This document shows, one piece after another, positions 62,682 to 64,000 of a DNA stretch of 64,000 nucleotides (its first letter is position 1; every line of letters starts with the position of its first letter). This DNA is from Halobacteriovorax marinus SJ. GTDB lineage: Bacteria; Bdellovibrionota; Bacteriovoracia; Bacteriovoracales; Bacteriovoracaceae. The stretch covers positions 744,001-808,000 of the forward strand of contig NC_016620.1 in NCBI RefSeq assembly GCF_000210915.2, given 5' to 3'. The notes beneath the pieces were generated by a model that was not told the DNA's origin, ran no database searches, and saw only the letters and a list, made by a program, of their open reading frames with translations. The position numbers were made by a program, and so were the translations under genes.

Positions 62682-63458
62682 ATGAGTAATTATAAAAGCT
62701 TAAGTTATATATCTAAGATCTTTTGGCACTTTCTTGGGCCTAAACCTGTAGACTATGTAGATGCGAAAGATAGACTTAGTTCATATCGGGAAATCCTGAC
62801 TAGACTTGAATCTATGATCAATGACTCAGAAGAAGTTGTTTTAGAACGATATATTGGGAATGGTAAGTTTTATGAGAGACAATTTGACTTTGCCGAAGAT
62901 AATTTTATGGCAAACTGGGGGACATTGAATTCAATCTCTACTCTTGATGAGAATAAAACATACTTGATCGAAGAACCTAAAGCTCTATGTTTTTGTGATA
63001 TACCCATAAATCATTTACCTGAACATATGAAAAAGTATGGTGATATTGGGATTGGAGTAAGAAAAGATGTTCTTCAATCAAAAGTAAATGACTTTTTACC
63101 TGTACACTACAGGCCAATTAGAAATAAGAGTGACTTCTTAAACATGAAGGATCATTTCTCAAAGAAAGATCCAAAAGAACGTAAGTTTCGCTTAAAGAGA
63201 TACTCTAAGATACCTACAGAGTTTAGTGAGTATGATGATGGTTATACTTCTAAGTCAAATACAGAAACTTTCAGCCAGATATATGAGGAGAGAGAATGGA
63301 GGACTTTTGAGAAGGTAAAGCTAAAACGAAGCGATATTAGTTTTGTTCTTTTACCTGATCGTAATATATTAAAGGGAAAAACTGAATTCAGAAAAATACA
63401 AGAATTAATAAACTCCGAAATTGGAGTTATTTATGCAGAAGAGTTGTACGGAGAATAA
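62682..63458 (+). CDS. AbiGi-like abortive-infection protein
   Basis: 258 residues from the ATG at 62682; an earlier ATG at 62610 lies inside the previous gene and is less likely. The central pattern ALCFCDIPINHLPEHMKKYGDI-GIGVRKD and LPVHYRPI match the AbiGi family (abortive phage resistance, the antitoxin-like partner), also WRTFEKV near the end. The following gene is cut by the window end and may be a partner, as AbiGii is for AbiGi. The function is by family resemblance only. Confidence 0.6.
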   Translation: MSNYKSLSYISKIFWHFLGPKPVDYVDAKDRLSSYREILTRLESMINDSEEVVLERYIGNGKFYERQFDFAEDNFMANWGTLNSISTLDENKTYLIEEPKALCFCDIPINHLPEHMKKYGDIGIGVRKDVLQSKVNDFLPVHYRPIRNKSDFLNMKDHFSKKDPKERKFRLKRYSKIPTEFSEYDDGYTSKSNTETFSQIYEEREWRTFEKVKLKRSDISFVLLPDRNILKGKTEFRKIQELINSEIGVIYAEELYGE

Positions 63459-64000
63459 GTGAAAAGAAAAAATATATTAAAAGGTTTACATAAATTTCTT
63501 GCAAAACAAGATAGTGTTGGAGAGTTATTAGAGATTTTAGTGTTACCCCAGGTGGTAAACAATAGTGATCTGGACCTTCGTAGAAGTATTGTTTTTACAA
63601 ACGTAGATAACCCAGAACAGCTTCTAGATAAGATAAATGATGCAGGCATTTTAATCGAAGATCGTAATCATAGAACATATCAAGACGTAGATCAAATTTT
63701 GGAAAGTGATCTCATTGACCTAGGGGATTACTCTTTAGAGAATAATTGGAGGTGTCGGATTCTTAGGGAGGGGACTGATTTCACCTTGAATACACCAAAT
63801 GATGAGCTTTCTAACCTCTTGCTCAAGTCATATTGGAGGTTGGTAATAACGCGGCACGAAGATCGCTATTTTCCAAAATATAATTTACAGCCTGTCTTTT
63901 ATTACCCTGGGGACAGTGTTGGTGAGATGGAGGACTTCAAGAAAGGTATATCCCAATTTGTTGAGTATATTTTAAAGTCTAAAAAACTCGACGTTAATTT
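63459..64000 (+). CDS. unknown protein, cut by the window edge
   Basis: Open from the GTG at 63459 (overlap zero with the previous stop) through the end of the window, at least 180 codons: VKRKNILKGLHKFLAKQDSV, later NVDNPEQLLDKINDAGILI and LLLKSYWRLVITRHEDRYF. No motif recognised. Position suggests an AbiGii-like or effector partner to the AbiGi-like gene, but no sequence evidence for that is visible. Confidence 0.5.
   Translation, partial: MKRKNILKGLHKFLAKQDSVGELLEILVLPQVVNNSDLDLRRSIVFTNVDNPEQLLDKINDAGILIEDRNHRTYQDVDQILESDLIDLGDYSLENNWRCRILREGTDFTLNTPNDELSNLLLKSYWRLVITRHEDRYFPKYNLQPVFYYPGDSVGEMEDFKKGISQFVEYILKSKKLDVN

Noticed and set aside
1-64000. CRISPR arrays, rRNA and tRNA genes
   Set aside because: I saw no regularly spaced repeat series and no complete tRNA or rRNA sequence anywhere in the window.

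Overview
The window is AT-rich bacterial DNA in two parts: about 19 kb of ordinary chromosome and about 45 kb of accessory DNA. The chromosome part carries a Pal/OmpA lipoprotein (outer membrane, so Gram-negative), many secreted proteases, and a TIGR02147/DUF4423-like regulator. That regulator family is, as I recall, common in predatory Bdellovibrionota. My best inference is a Bdellovibrionota bacterium, perhaps Bacteriovorax/Halobacteriovorax-like; no rRNA gene is present to confirm this.

Region 1 (1-18.8 kb): envelope lipoproteins, a HExxH peptidase with a probable beta-barrel tail, a lone response regulator, threonine aldolase, several secreted proteins of unknown role, a membrane-tethered small-heat-shock-like protein, a glutathione transferase, a MATE exporter, a trypsin-TPR-ankyrin lipoprotein, a siderophore-interacting flavoprotein, a LAS-type peptidoglycan hydrolase and a DUF1304 protein. 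It ends at ssrA (tmRNA, 18856-19240).

Region 2 (19.2-58.5 kb) is a stack of integrative elements at the 3' end of ssrA. Pieces of the ssrA end recur at 34455-34464 (10 bp), 41883-41899 (17 bp), 46607 (partial, inside a 79-bp repeat) and 58452-58460 (weak). Element 1 (about 19.24-34.46 kb) has a tyrosine integrase, a second recombinase-like protein lacking both catalytic histidines, replication-type genes, a serine resolvase, a PD-(D/E)XK nuclease with a ribbon-helix-helix partner, and a tightly coupled operon of NDT-like, HNH and PD-(D/E)XK proteins. Element 2 (about 34.46-41.9 kb) has a SIR2-like gene, a second integrase, a RecA-fold ATPase, small HTH proteins and a retron of the Eco1/Ec86 gene order, whose msr-msd RNA can be folded by eye. 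Element 3 (about 41.9-46.6 kb) has an OLD-family ATPase/TOPRIM nuclease, a three-gene module (unknown protein, zinc ribbon, PD-(D/E)XK nuclease) and a broken recombinase. The next segment (46.6-58.5 kb) has a pentapeptide-like membrane protein, a soluble/membrane gene pair with RexA/RexB-like sizes, and a type I restriction-modification operon extended by a metallopeptidase, a membrane protein and an AlbA_2-domain protein.

Region 3 (58.5-64 kb, running off the window) continues with a probable toxin-antitoxin pair under two matched palindromic operators, a DUF6602-like protein, another AlbA_2 protein, an AbiGi-like protein and a cut-off unknown gene.

Taken together the accessory part looks like an anti-phage defence island built by repeated insertion at one ssrA site. 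The least familiar modules, and the best candidates for an undescribed system, are the NDT-HNH-nuclease operon (29953-32427) and the unknown/zinc-ribbon/nuclease operon (44023-45976).
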